The translations under genes and the position numbers were made by a program. The notes under the pieces are model-generated. The model was not told the DNA's origin. It saw nothing but the letters and a program-made list of their open reading frames with translations, and did no database searches. From positions 310,001-374,000 of the forward strand of contig NZ_PYOC01000001.1 in assembly GCF_003026215.1 (NCBI RefSeq): DNA of 64,000 nucleotides. The letters run 5' to 3'. Shown in pieces: positions 56,690 through 64,000 of this stretch (positions are counted from its first letter, which is position 1; each line of letters opens with the position of its first letter). The DNA comes from Photobacterium indicum (GTDB lineage: Bacteria; Pseudomonadota; Gammaproteobacteria; Enterobacterales; Vibrionaceae).

Positions 56690-57619
56690 CTAGTGCCGTT
56701 GTTCCCAACATTTTTGAAGTGCTAATTCCAATGGAGTGTGTGTTATTTCACTATTATTGATTTGCGGGAAGGTGTTATGAGGACACATCCCTCCTTGTTG
56801 CCATAATGTCCGTGCCTTTAAAAAACCCCTAAATAAGGGGGAAAATAAGGCGATAAATTCCATTATTGTCCAATGTAAAGGAGTAACGATTACTGGCTTT
56901 CCACTGCTTAACGCTAGGCAGCGTGCGATATCATTAATGCTCGCGGTATGCCCTGAATAATAGAGCGTATCGAAAGTGTTAAACTCATGCTGTTGATGGG
57001 TAACGATGTGGACCAAATTTTTAGCGAGGTCGGGCAAATAGGTCCAATGATGTTTCATGGCTTTTTCGCTAGGTGATTGCAAAAGAAGTTGATGCTCAGT
57101 TTCTTTTACTAGCATGCCTAGGTAACACTTTCTACGCGTAAAACCGAGTGTATGTCCACAGCCCATAACTAACACCCTTACACCAGATTGGCTTGCATGG
57201 TATAGCCTGTTGTGCAGTTTATGTGGTAGTGCAATTTTAATAGGCTTTTTTTGATGCCAAAAAGCAAACGAGGGAAGTTGATTTTGTTTAATGTGGTATT
57301 TGTTTGTTGTGATGATTAATTGGAGGTTAAAAAACTCCGCTAATTGAATGATTTGTTCTAACGGAAAGATAAGGTTGTCGCGTTGATTAGTATTGGTCTC
57401 TGGTTGATGAATAAAAATAGCATCAACATCTTCGACTAGATCATAAAGAAAGTCTAAATCAGTATGAGTGAGTTCGACCAATGTTAAATTACCAAGAACT
57501 GGCGCATTAGTTTCGTTTTCCTTGATTACCCCCATAACCTCCCAATGTTGTTCTATTAATGCTTGGCAAAGGTGCTTACCCATTTCCTCACAGACACCAA
57601 AGACTAATGCATTTTTCAT
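56690..57619 (-). CDS. NAD(P)-dependent epimerase-like protein
   Basis: 309 residues with a Rossmann start, NALVFGVCEEMGKHLCQALIE, where the usual GxxGxxG reads GVCEEMG, so the middle glycine is missing. VDAIFIHQPETN and a SDR-like C-terminal half (YLPDLAKNLVHIVTH, YYSGHTASINDIARCLA) fit extended epimerase/NmrA-like proteins. Cofactor use and substrate are unknown. A decayed LysR gene lies divergently upstream, which suggests a former regulator-target pair. Confidence 0.65.
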   Translation of the reverse strand: MKNALVFGVCEEMGKHLCQALIEQHWEVMGVIKENETNAPVLGNLTLVELTHTDLDFLYDLVEDVDAIFIHQPETNTNQRDNLIFPLEQIIQLAEFFNLQLIITTNKYHIKQNQLPSFAFWHQKKPIKIALPHKLHNRLYHASQSGVRVLVMGCGHTLGFTRRKCYLGMLVKETEHQLLLQSPSEKAMKHHWTYLPDLAKNLVHIVTHQQHEFNTFDTLYYSGHTASINDIARCLALSSGKPVIVTPLHWTIMEFIALFSPLFRGFLKARTLWQQGGMCPHNTFPQINNSEITHTPLELALQKCWEQRH

Positions 57620-57723
57620 TCAATATCCTCATCTATGCGAGTTACCTCATCTATTTAATTAAGCAGTCTGTCGTGGATTAACGATATAGTAAACCTACAA
57701 TAAAGTATGGTGGATATACGAAT

Positions 57724-57861
57724 ATGAATAGCATGGAATGAGGCAGTATTCGGATATTTCTAGCAGTGGCTGAACATGGAAGTATGTCTGCTGCTGCGCA
57801 AGTTGTGGGAATGTTTCAACCGACGATAAGCCGTCAAACTCTGCTTGTAGAGAAGGAATAA
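57724..57861 (+). pseudogene. LysR-family regulator, N-terminal relic
   Basis: Reads MNSME-stop-GSIRIFLAVAEHGSMSAAAQVVG then FQPTISRQTLL and a stop, matching the helix-turn-helix start of a LysR regulator (MEW.IRIFLAV..GS.SAAA). The stop at 57739 is a TGA where Trp (TGG) is expected. Nothing of the effector domain remains. It is divergent from the epimerase-like gene at 56690. Confidence 0.75.
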
Positions 57862-58131
57862 AAGACGAATTGCAGTAGGATCTTGGAATCAAGCGATAGA
57901 GGTTATTCTAACTTTAATTTCTAAGCGTGAAATATATCGTAAATCAATTAAAAATAGAGTTATTACTCTTTCTTATCTTGTTGTTTTTCATTGTGGTTTA
58001 TAGTTCATAAAAAATGATTAAAAACTAAAGTGTTTATCTGTTTTAATTGATGAAGAATAAATGGCAAGCATATAAACAGACATAATTTTTTGCTCTGGGA
58101 ATCTCCCAAGGCTTTTTGACGGTAGAGTAAA

Positions 58132-58482
58132 ATGAAAAATATTATTTCAAAAGTAGAAGTTCTTAAGAACATTGGTATTAAATTTGATGAGGAAAATGTT
58201 AAATCTTGCCTTGTTCATTACGAATTAAAAGGCAAAATCAGAGAAGTACTTAGCCTTGCTGAAGAGTTAGGTTTGGATATTACGAAAGATAAAACCAAAT
58301 CTAGTGTGTCTGTTGTTGTCAGTAATTTTTCAGATATAGATGGTTGTCGAAAAAAGGTGTTAAACCAGGTGTATCAAGAGCAAACACCGTTGATTATTGC
58401 AACTTTGAAAACAACAAACATTTTTAAAGAAATACTGTTCACATTAGGTGAAGCAGTTGACCGAACAAAATATTACAAGTAA
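58132..58482 (+). CDS. Small hypothetical protein (116 aa), paralogous to the next gene
   Basis: Unrecognised, no signal peptide. Its start and end resemble the downstream protein: FDEENVKSCLVHY against LHDDNIKACLIAVY, and VYQEQTPLIIATLKTTNIF against AYRSQPTVFIGALRKTKEF. The middle (KDKTKSSVSVVVSNFSDID) is not shared. Its stop overlaps the next start (TAATG, 58480-58484), so the pair is translationally coupled. A short hairpin (TGGGA-ATC-TCCCA, 58096-58108) lies upstream. Confidence 0.6.
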   Translation: MKNIISKVEVLKNIGIKFDEENVKSCLVHYELKGKIREVLSLAEELGLDITKDKTKSSVSVVVSNFSDIDGCRKKVLNQVYQEQTPLIIATLKTTNIFKEILFTLGEAVDRTKYYK

Positions 58483-58742
58483 TGACTATGCCTCTTATTA
58501 TGAATAAAGAACGATTAACAAAACTAATTTCATCAGCAAAATTTTATGAACTCAATTTACATGATGACAATATTAAAGCGTGTTTGATTGCAGTGTATAT
58601 GTATGAAGATTTTAATGATGAACACCTAGATTTTACCTTAATGGAAGCTTACCGATCTCAGCCGACAGTGTTTATTGGAGCACTTCGCAAAACAAAGGAA
58701 TTTCGTTGTTGCCTTGAAGTCCTCAATCGCGAAATTGAATAA
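58482..58742 (+). CDS. Small hypothetical protein (86 aa), paralogous to the previous gene
   Basis: Unrecognised; shorter relative of the preceding protein with the same NIKACLI and YRSQPTVFIGALRKTKEF segments but no middle insert. Start at ATG 58482 overlaps the upstream stop; MNKERLTK at 58500 is an alternative. Cytosolic by composition. Confidence 0.6.
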   Translation: MTMPLIMNKERLTKLISSAKFYELNLHDDNIKACLIAVYMYEDFNDEHLDFTLMEAYRSQPTVFIGALRKTKEFRCCLEVLNREIE

Positions 58743-59028
58743 GTCATAGAATTATGTCGTGACTAGGCATGAATATGATCGTGTTGTTATTAGCTCTAGA
58801 TTTGGTGGCGCTTGGGGGCATTAAGATCGGTTGAGAAAGGAAACGTTGGTGTCATTATCAGCAGTGAAATTCAAGCAGATGATGAAACCCGTGTATAAAT
58901 AGTTTGTTATGGTGAACATCATGATACTGCTTGGTTAATGACAGCCAGTGTCTCTTTGACGAACAAGCAGAAAGAGCAATGTTACGTTTTTCTTTTAAAT
59001 ATAAGTAATAGTAGTCAGTGAAATTAAT
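58743..59028. other. Possible decayed coding sequence
   Basis: Plus-strand frames read HEYDRVVISSRFGGAWGH and, after a stop, NVGVIISSEIQADDETRV, then a stop and HHDTAWLMTASVSLTNKQKE. The pattern looks like a gene broken by several stops, but no family was recognised. It may also be chance. Confidence 0.3.
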
Positions 59029-59295
59029 ATGAAAGTTGTGTTCGATAAAATAGAAGAGTATCAAGAAATCACAGGGCAAGAAGGTGACCATATTGATGAA
59101 TTAAAATTATATGTGAAATGCTATTTTATAAAAGGTAAATTCTTTAACGACCAAGATAAGGCGATGTTATCTCAAGGCATTCTAAAAATGTTGCAGTGTG
59201 AATTTAAATTTTGTGAATTAACATTTAATTATGATGGTCTTGATATAATTACGGATATAAATAATATCATTGTGCGTAATGTTCTTGTTGCATAG
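59029..59295 (+). CDS. Small hypothetical protein (88 aa)
   Basis: Unrecognised. It starts MKVVFDKIEEYQEITGQEGD, is rich in Asp/Glu/Lys and hydrophobic strands (FCELTFNYDGLDIITDINNI), and has no signal peptide or TM helix. It is followed by a good terminator, which supports it as a transcribed gene. It does not share the motifs of the upstream paralogue pair. Confidence 0.5.
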   Translation: MKVVFDKIEEYQEITGQEGDHIDELKLYVKCYFIKGKFFNDQDKAMLSQGILKMLQCEFKFCELTFNYDGLDIITDINNIIVRNVLVA

Positions 59296-59310
59296 TGTAA
59301 ACTTTAAGCT

Positions 59311-59346
59311 AGACATCATCTTGTCATTATATGGTGTCTTTTTTTA
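59311..59346 (+). terminator. Intrinsic terminator
   Basis: AGACATCAT (59311-59319) pairs with ATGGTGTCT (59331-59339), one T-G, then seven T. Confidence 0.82.
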
Positions 59347-59358
59347 TGAGAAAGAAAA

Positions 59359-59613
59359 GTGGTTGTATTTACATTTGATTCAGTGGATTTAATTTGTTCG
59401 ATGTTATTAACTGTTAACAACATCGAAAAAGCAGCAATATTTTATAATGATGGTAAGAAACTTTGCAAAGTCGTTGGTTTTGATGTTGTTAATGATGATT
59501 TTGAAGTTAATGGTATGAGTGTGGAGTATGAGCGTCAATATGTTCTTTCACTGTTGGATGGCAGTACTCTAAGGGTAAGATTAATAGGAGATACGATGGT
59601 GGTTGAGTCTTAA
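59359..59613 (+). CDS. Small hypothetical protein (84 aa)
   Basis: Unrecognised. GTG start 59359 immediately after the terminator of the previous gene; AGAAAGAAAAG precedes it. Reads VVFTFDSVDLICSMLLTVNN with a beta-rich end (YVLSLLDGSTLRVRLIGDTM). Being just past a terminator, it would need its own promoter, which was not seen. Confidence 0.4.
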   Translation: MVVFTFDSVDLICSMLLTVNNIEKAAIFYNDGKKLCKVVGFDVVNDDFEVNGMSVEYERQYVLSLLDGSTLRVRLIGDTMVVES

Positions 59614-60299
59614 AATATAACTTTATCACCAAATTTCAGATACTGACCGCTAATGCGGTTCACTTCACAGATGCTCCGGAATGACCGCAAGACAAACCTT
59701 GAGTTTTGCGGTTATCTTTTTCTATCTGAATCACAGTAAACGTACTCACGGCTAGCATTAAGCAGGTTAACCTCACGATAAAGACCGATTTTTCATTTCA
59801 GACTCAAGCTGGCGGCGAAATCCCCCCCAACCTTGATAAAAAATAGATTCGTTAGCCCTGATTTAGCCGCTACGGTCTTGCCATATATTTAGCTTCTTTA
59901 TTTTATATTTCAGTGTGGTGGTGTTGCTAACAGATAATATGACACTTAAAAAAAACTTTTTTATCAAATAACATGATGTCGACATTATTACTATCAAAGT
60001 TGTTACTTATCGTTTTTGTTAACCAAATAAGGCTGAAAGAAAGAGATAAAACTAAAATGAGAAATAGGGTCATGGTGATAATTTTCTGTTTCATTCTTAG
60101 TAAGACCTTAAATGATAATGTTGAGATATAAATTTCATTTGATGACGTTGTGTCAGTCGCTGTTCAAGCATACTTAGATTTGAGTACTTTTTTGATATCG
60201 AAAACAGTGGTAGCAAGAGATGTAATTACTCATTTGAGATCTTGGTTTTAGTGAAGGCAGTGATGCTACCATCTAGGGATGGCAGCATTCTTTTCGCTA
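59614..60299. other. Intergenic region with terminator-like hairpins
   Basis: ACCGC-TAAT-GCGGT (59646-59659) and ACCGCAA (59684-59690) with TTGCGGT (59706-59712) followed by ATCTTTTTC are terminator-like for the small gene to the left. GATGCTACCATC (60262-60273) pairs with GATGGCAGCATTC (60278-60290), just past the tpx cluster. Minus-strand scraps such as LYREVNLLNASREYVYC (about 59740-59790) look coding, but no gene could be supported. Confidence 0.5.
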
Positions 60300-60797
60300 T
60301 TACAGCACGCTTAATGCTGCGTCGTAATTGGGTGCATCAGTGATCTCACTGACAAGTTCGGTGTATAGCACTTGCCCTATTTCATTGAGAACAATCACGG
60401 CACGTGCGGTTAAACCAGACAACGGCCCTTCACCAATACATACGCCATAATCTTTCGCAAATTCGTTTGAGCGAAAGCAGCTTGCCATCATTACGTGTTC
60501 AATATTATTCTGCTCATTGAATCGACTGGTTGCGAATGGTAAGTCTGCAGAAATGCCTAGAATTACAATATCGGTATGCTCTGTTGCTAATTCATTAAAT
60601 TTAATGACACTGTTTGCACAAACTGGCGTATCAATACTTGGGAATATATTTAAAATAACTTTTTTCCCAAAAAATTGGTTGAGTGTTATATCTGTTAAGT
60701 CGTTACCACACAGAGAGAATGATGGTGCATTCTCTTTGATTTCTGGTAATTGACCTGTGAGCGGTACGGAATTTCCTGTGAAAGTGACTGTAGTCAT
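60300..60797 (-). CDS. tpx: Thiol peroxidase (Tpx) with altered resolving cysteine
   Basis: A 165-residue peroxiredoxin of the Tpx type (E. coli 168). The peroxidatic Cys lies in FPSIDTPVCANS (about residue 60). The usual resolving Cys (RFCGAEG) is replaced by Asn in LPFATSRFNEQNN. Instead there are cysteines in MMASCFRSNEF and DYGVCIGEG. The end ARAVIVLNEIGQVLYTELV is typical Tpx. It is the last of three same-direction tpx paralogues, 31 bases after the secreted one. Confidence 0.88.
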   Translation of the reverse strand: MTTVTFTGNSVPLTGQLPEIKENAPSFSLCGNDLTDITLNQFFGKKVILNIFPSIDTPVCANSVIKFNELATEHTDIVILGISADLPFATSRFNEQNNIEHVMMASCFRSNEFAKDYGVCIGEGPLSGLTARAVIVLNEIGQVLYTELVSEITDAPNYDAALSVL

Positions 60798-60828
60798 TTT
60801 ATGATCTCTTTTTTATAATAATGGGTGG

Positions 60829-61443
60829 TTAGATGTATTGTTTTGCAATTGTAATCGCTTTTGTTAAATCAGGTGTTGTAGTCAACTCAGGTACACGTTG
60901 GATATGACGGATGATGTTATTCTTATCTACAACAATGATGGTGCGGGTCAATAAGCCGATACCAGCAATTTGTGTACCTGTTTTTTGACCGAAGCTATGC
61001 GATACGGCATCTGATAAGAAAGTAATTTGCTTGTTGATCTCGGCAGCTTTGGCAAAGCGAGATTGTGCAAATGGTGTGTCAGCACTGACAGCTAAGAAAT
61101 CAATACCTGAAGTATTGTTAGCATTCAGGTAGTCGCTTAGTTCGTGCAGTTGCTCATCACATACAGGGGTATCGACAGAAGCAATGATGTTGTAGATGCG
61201 TATGTTCTTTGATGGTGCTGTTGTATCGAAATCACTAAGGTCATTTTGTTTAAGCATAATGCTCGGCATCATATCGCCAAGTTTAACCGCGTGACCAGTC
61301 AGTTGTAATGGGGCTGTTTCAAGTGTGACGGTATTACCGATGCCTAATGGTGCAGAATCGGTGACAGTACTGAATTGATTGGCTGCAAGCGTTGCTGTTG
61401 ATAAAAAGCAAGCTATTAAAGCAGATAAGGTTGTTTTTTTCAT
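60829..61443 (-). CDS. Exported Tpx-family peroxiredoxin, single-cysteine type
   Basis: 204 residues. The start MKKTTLSALIACFLSTATLA is a Sec signal peptide, unlike cytosolic Tpx. The peroxidatic Cys is in ASVDTPVCDEQ; the resolving position reads RFAKAAEI, and no other Cys remains in the mature part. A periplasmic 1-Cys peroxidase needing another thiol donor is inferred. It is the middle gene of the three; the gap to tpx3 is 63 bases. Confidence 0.85.
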   Translation of the reverse strand: MKKTTLSALIACFLSTATLAANQFSTVTDSAPLGIGNTVTLETAPLQLTGHAVKLGDMMPSIMLKQNDLSDFDTTAPSKNIRIYNIIASVDTPVCDEQLHELSDYLNANNTSGIDFLAVSADTPFAQSRFAKAAEINKQITFLSDAVSHSFGQKTGTQIAGIGLLTRTIIVVDKNNIIRHIQRVPELTTTPDLTKAITIAKQYI

Positions 61444-61506
61444 TGATTATAACTCTTATTGTTGTTAGCAGAATAAAAAATCCTACTTTCGAATTTAATT
61501 AACGTA

Positions 61507-62019
61507 TTACTTTATTAATGATTTGAACGCAGCACTATAATCAGGCTCATCAAATAGGTGACTAATAAGTTCATGATGTTGAATCTTACTTTTTTCATTA
61601 ATACAAATAACAGCACGTGCTGAAAAACCAGCGAAAATAGAGTCGGAAATTAAGGTGTTGTAATCATGCATAAAGATTGGTGAATGGTAGCATGATGCAA
61701 ATTTAATATAATCTAACCCTTCGGATTCAATAAATCTAATAAGTGCAAAAGGAGTATCGATTGATACACACAGTACGGTAATGTCTGTTATATATTTAAA
61801 CCTCATTGCCCATAAGTTGAACTCTCGAATAGTGTTGGCACAAAGAGTTGAGTCCACGCTAGGAAATGTATAAATAATCAGCTTATTTCCTTCAAAGTGC
61901 TCAAGTGTAACCGGTGAAAAGTGAACGCTTGTTAATGAAAACTGTCGAGCCTGTTCGCCAATATTAACCGGCACACCTGTTATTGCTATTGATGCGTTTT
62001 TATAAGAAATATAATTCAT
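61507..62019 (-). CDS. Divergent Tpx-family peroxiredoxin
   Basis: 170 residues, no signal peptide. TFPSVDSTLCANTIREF carries the peroxidatic Cys (SxxC in place of TxxC). The resolving position is lost (PFALIRFIESEGLDY), but FASCYHSPIFMHDYN has a Cys at the same position as in the first Tpx. ITVLCVSIDTPF keeps the second E. coli Cys (VLCISAD). ARAVICINEKSKIQHHELI matches the end. It would be the first gene if the three are an operon. Confidence 0.8.
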   Translation of the reverse strand: MNYISYKNASIAITGVPVNIGEQARQFSLTSVHFSPVTLEHFEGNKLIIYTFPSVDSTLCANTIREFNLWAMRFKYITDITVLCVSIDTPFALIRFIESEGLDYIKFASCYHSPIFMHDYNTLISDSIFAGFSARAVICINEKSKIQHHELISHLFDEPDYSAAFKSLIK

Positions 62020-62420
62020 TTAAATACTTAGTGTTACGCTAGTAATAAACCAACATGTGTTATTTGCTTTGGAGCTAATATATTGAAATATCATCGCTTT
62101 TAATAATTAACTTTTCATAATTTTAAAATGCCAATAGAATCATTAATATAGAGAGGAGTTATAACTCTAAAGTGTTTTTTTTGTGACTGGTATCATAAAA
62201 AAGCGCTTTTTTTCATTCCATGAATTAAATGTTCATATGATAAATGTCATTATTTATAGACATAAATGCTCAAGCTTGCCTGTTAAAACAGCAGTCAATA
62301 GGTGCCCTGGTGCATATTAATTGTGATTATTTATTATTGATTAGTGTTTTATTGTTGGTTTGTGTATGATTCTTTCAAATAGTTACATATAATGAAAAGC
62401 CATAACATATAGAGAAAATT
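62020..62420. other. Divergent promoter region, no gene seen
   Basis: Separates the tpx cluster (minus) from the membrane regulator (plus). AT-rich, with no obvious palindrome apart from short A/T runs. Both promoters must lie here. Confidence 0.45.
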
Positions 62421-63236
62421 ATGTGGATATTTCATCCTCATCAACGTGAACAGCTCCATAACTCAAAGCTTAATGTTTATAAACGTATTAAATCGACAGA
62501 TTGTCAAATTTTAAAACTATTGGTTAAGCATCAAGGTCAATTAGTCAGTAAAGACGTACTAAATAATAATGCTTGGGAAGATAGGATCGTTTCAGATGCA
62601 AGTTTAACGCAAGCAATAGCACAACTACGATTAACACTCGGGGATAGTGGGAAAGAGCAAAAAATAATAAAAACACTACCTCGGAAGGGCTACATGCTAA
62701 TTGAGGGGCATGTTGTTTTTTCTGACGATTATGACAAAACAGCAAAGTCGACAACGAGCACTTCATTAAGTCAGAATGAGGTGAAAGTTCACGTTAAAAC
62801 AGAAGATGATAATAAGACTGAGGCAAAAATAATTCAAAACATTCATTTTTTATACCAATTAAATTGGTGGCGCAGAATGAATGTTTTTTTTATCTTAATT
62901 ATTTTACTGTTTGCTTCTTTTTTCTATTACCGTTTAGGGAATGTTATGATTCAGCGATGGTCACTAGAGCCAAATACGTGGAATATAACAGACGTCGGTG
63001 GTACAACGTATCATTACGATAACCATGGTGGTAGTGAAATATTGTATAAACAGGTTGTTAGCAAGTTAAACCAGCATATTACCGATCTATTTATTTCAAA
63101 GAACCCTGGCCAGTTCTATGTATCGTGTATTTATCGTTGCGTAAAACTCAACGAACAATCCGTTAAAAACCTCTCTTTTTCTATGGATTATTCTTTCCTT
63201 GATATGCGGAACATCATTAATGAACAATGTCGCTAA
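62421..63236 (+). CDS. Membrane-bound winged-helix regulator (ToxR/VtrA-like)
   Basis: 271 residues. The cytoplasmic OmpR-type winged helix covers about residues 22-95 (LLVKHQGQLVSKDVL, SDASLTQAIAQLRLTLGD, IIKTLPRKGYML). A polar linker precedes one membrane helix at about 153-172, followed by a periplasmic domain of about 95 residues with Cys at about 236, 240 and 270. It overlaps the next gene by 17 bases. This layout, with a small membrane partner, matches co-component systems such as VtrA/VtrC or ToxR/ToxS. The signal and targets are unknown. Confidence 0.85.
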   Translation: MWIFHPHQREQLHNSKLNVYKRIKSTDCQILKLLVKHQGQLVSKDVLNNNAWEDRIVSDASLTQAIAQLRLTLGDSGKEQKIIKTLPRKGYMLIEGHVVFSDDYDKTAKSTTSTSLSQNEVKVHVKTEDDNKTEAKIIQNIHFLYQLNWWRRMNVFFILIILLFASFFYYRLGNVMIQRWSLEPNTWNITDVGGTTYHYDNHGGSEILYKQVVSKLNQHITDLFISKNPGQFYVSCIYRCVKLNEQSVKNLSFSMDYSFLDMRNIINEQCR

Positions 63237-63708
63237 ATACACACTGGTATTGTACTGCTTAGGAGCATTGTGTGGAGCGGTGTACTTGTTAGGTTCAAAT
63301 GAGTTATTTGTGAGTAAAGTAATTAATAACCGTACGAACCCGATAGTTTTTAGTGAAGGAGTTGCCTATGGTAAAAATAGTGTCAACCGTTATCGTGAAG
63401 TGCACTCTATCCTTCGTTTATTCTGGGGAATGCACAGCATGAAATCGACTGTTTTATCTTCAAACTCTGATGATAAGGCATATAACCAATCGTATTCGAT
63501 CCATTTTTTAAGCAGTAACTTGTTTTCAGTATCGATGAGCGCAGGCAATCAAAAGAAACGGTCTAGTTTGGGGGCAGATCTCTCAGAAGCCCATTTAAAT
63601 GTATACCCACGAGACGAGGTTTTTCAGATCGTAAAGAAAACGTCGGCACTTATATGTTACTCAAGCTTGAGTACATCAGCTGTAGATTGTGTACAATTTG
63701 TAAGATGA
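63220..63708 (+). CDS. Small membrane partner of the regulator (ToxS/VtrC/FidL-like)
   Basis: 162 residues from ATG 63220 (MNNVAKYTLVLYCLGALCGA); the in-frame start at 63199 is earlier inside the regulator. One N-terminal helix (about 5-26) and then a periplasmic beta-rich domain (YNQSYSIHFLSSNLFSVSMS; YPRDEVFQIVKKTSALICYS; VDCVQFVR) with two cysteines. Overlap with the regulator gene implies a stoichiometric pair. Family by layout, not by a recognised domain. Confidence 0.75.
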   Translation: MNNVAKYTLVLYCLGALCGAVYLLGSNELFVSKVINNRTNPIVFSEGVAYGKNSVNRYREVHSILRLFWGMHSMKSTVLSSNSDDKAYNQSYSIHFLSSNLFSVSMSAGNQKKRSSLGADLSEAHLNVYPRDEVFQIVKKTSALICYSSLSTSAVDCVQFVR

Positions 63709-63735
63709 TTCCTGAAATTTATGGTGAAAATATTA

Positions 63736-64000
63736 TCACCGTACTATTGTTCGACATGTGACTGTATGTAAATTCAAACTTGTTGTACAAATGAAATTTT
63801 CGTCTTCATAGGCAATTTTGATAAATTCATAACGTGGAAAAGATCGTTGATTAACCTTAAAAATATCCTTCTCTATCATCGAATCGTAATTATTATTAGT
63901 GAGAGTCAGAGAGGAGATTACGTCACTACCTAAAAATTTAATCGAATATGTATTGTTGTAAAGCTTCACTTCTCCCTTAGTGCTAATTGAGGCTTGTACT
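63736..64000 (-). CDS. Partial homologue of the membrane partner, convergent and cut by the window edge
   Basis: The open frame extends to the window edge (upstream of the GTG at 63969 it reads VQASISTKGE without a stop), so the 5' part is missing. LYNNTYSIKFLGSDVIS matches the partner's YNQSYSIHFLSSNLFS. FPRYEFIKIAYEDENFICTT matches YPRDEVFQIVKKTSALICYS, and the last residues HTVTCRTIVR match SAVDCVQFVR. It converges on the first partner gene with 27 bases between the stops. Confidence 0.7.
   Translation of the reverse strand, partial: VQASISTKGEVKLYNNTYSIKFLGSDVISSLTLTNNNYDSMIEKDIFKVNQRSFPRYEFIKIAYEDENFICTTSLNLHTVTCRTIVR

Noticed and set aside
57739..57741. In-frame TGA in the LysR relic as a selenocysteine codon
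   Set aside because: Trp is expected there, no SECIS-like hairpin follows at the right distance, and the frame ends after 40 more codons.
58132..59613. Integron cassette array
   Set aside because: Small unknown ORFs fit the idea, but no attC-type GTTRRRY...RYYYAAC sites were seen, and two of the genes overlap.
1..64000. CRISPR array, rRNA or prophage
   Set aside because: No regularly spaced repeats, no rRNA-like sequence and no phage structural genes were found.

Overview
The window looks like Vibrionaceae chromosomal DNA, most likely Photobacterium. This is an inference from gene content: a formate hydrogenlyase (FHL) locus of the Vibrionaceae kind, a tal-tkt pair, deoD with xapX, and a ToxR/VtrA-style membrane regulator. 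The pairing of tal-tkt with deoD suggests the smaller chromosome, but that is recollection of Vibrio genomes and not proven here.

Positions 1-4900 hold two tiny coupled ORFs and a secreted gingipain-like (C25) peptidase. Positions 4884-29219 form a nearly self-contained hydrogen-production module. It contains tRNA-Sec (selC) with selA and selB, the Hyc-type hydrogenase operon hycBCDEFGHI, hydN-fdhF with an in-frame UGA for selenocysteine, the activator fhlA, fdhD, hupE and hypFCDEAB. The regulatory wiring is visible. Two sigma-54 promoters each have TGTCGA-type inverted repeats upstream (probable FhlA sites). A perfect FNR box precedes fhlA, and a near-perfect FNR box sits at class-II spacing in front of selC. 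Together these genes make the selenocysteine tRNA, the formate dehydrogenase, the membrane hydrogenase, its NiFe cofactor and probably a nickel supply. selD, molybdenum-cofactor genes and slyD are not in the window.

Positions 29288-36634 are an accessory and scarred stretch. It has a GMC-type flavoprotein, azlCD, a decayed TSUP transporter fused to a decayed LysR regulator, and an AraC regulator. It then has a full-length proaerolysin-like pore-forming toxin bracketed by two same-orientation IS6-family remnants and an IS4-like tail.

Positions 36721-57619 are mostly housekeeping genes: tkt, tal, a hybrid sensor kinase, a domesticated-transposase-like protein, deoD-xapX, a YtcJ-like amidohydrolase, yibIH, a Sel1-repeat protein, a YieH-like phosphatase, a CatB-type acetyltransferase, a stand-alone PBP2 and an NAD-epimerase-like protein.

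Positions 57724-64000 hold a LysR relic, four small unknown genes (two of them tandem paralogues), three tandem thiol-peroxidase paralogues with altered cysteine patterns, and a membrane-bound winged-helix regulator overlapping a small membrane partner. A homologue of that partner runs convergently off the right edge. The strongest candidates for something undescribed are this mirrored co-component locus, the bulged tRNA-Sec with its FNR promoter, the Tpx triplet and the toxin between IS scars.
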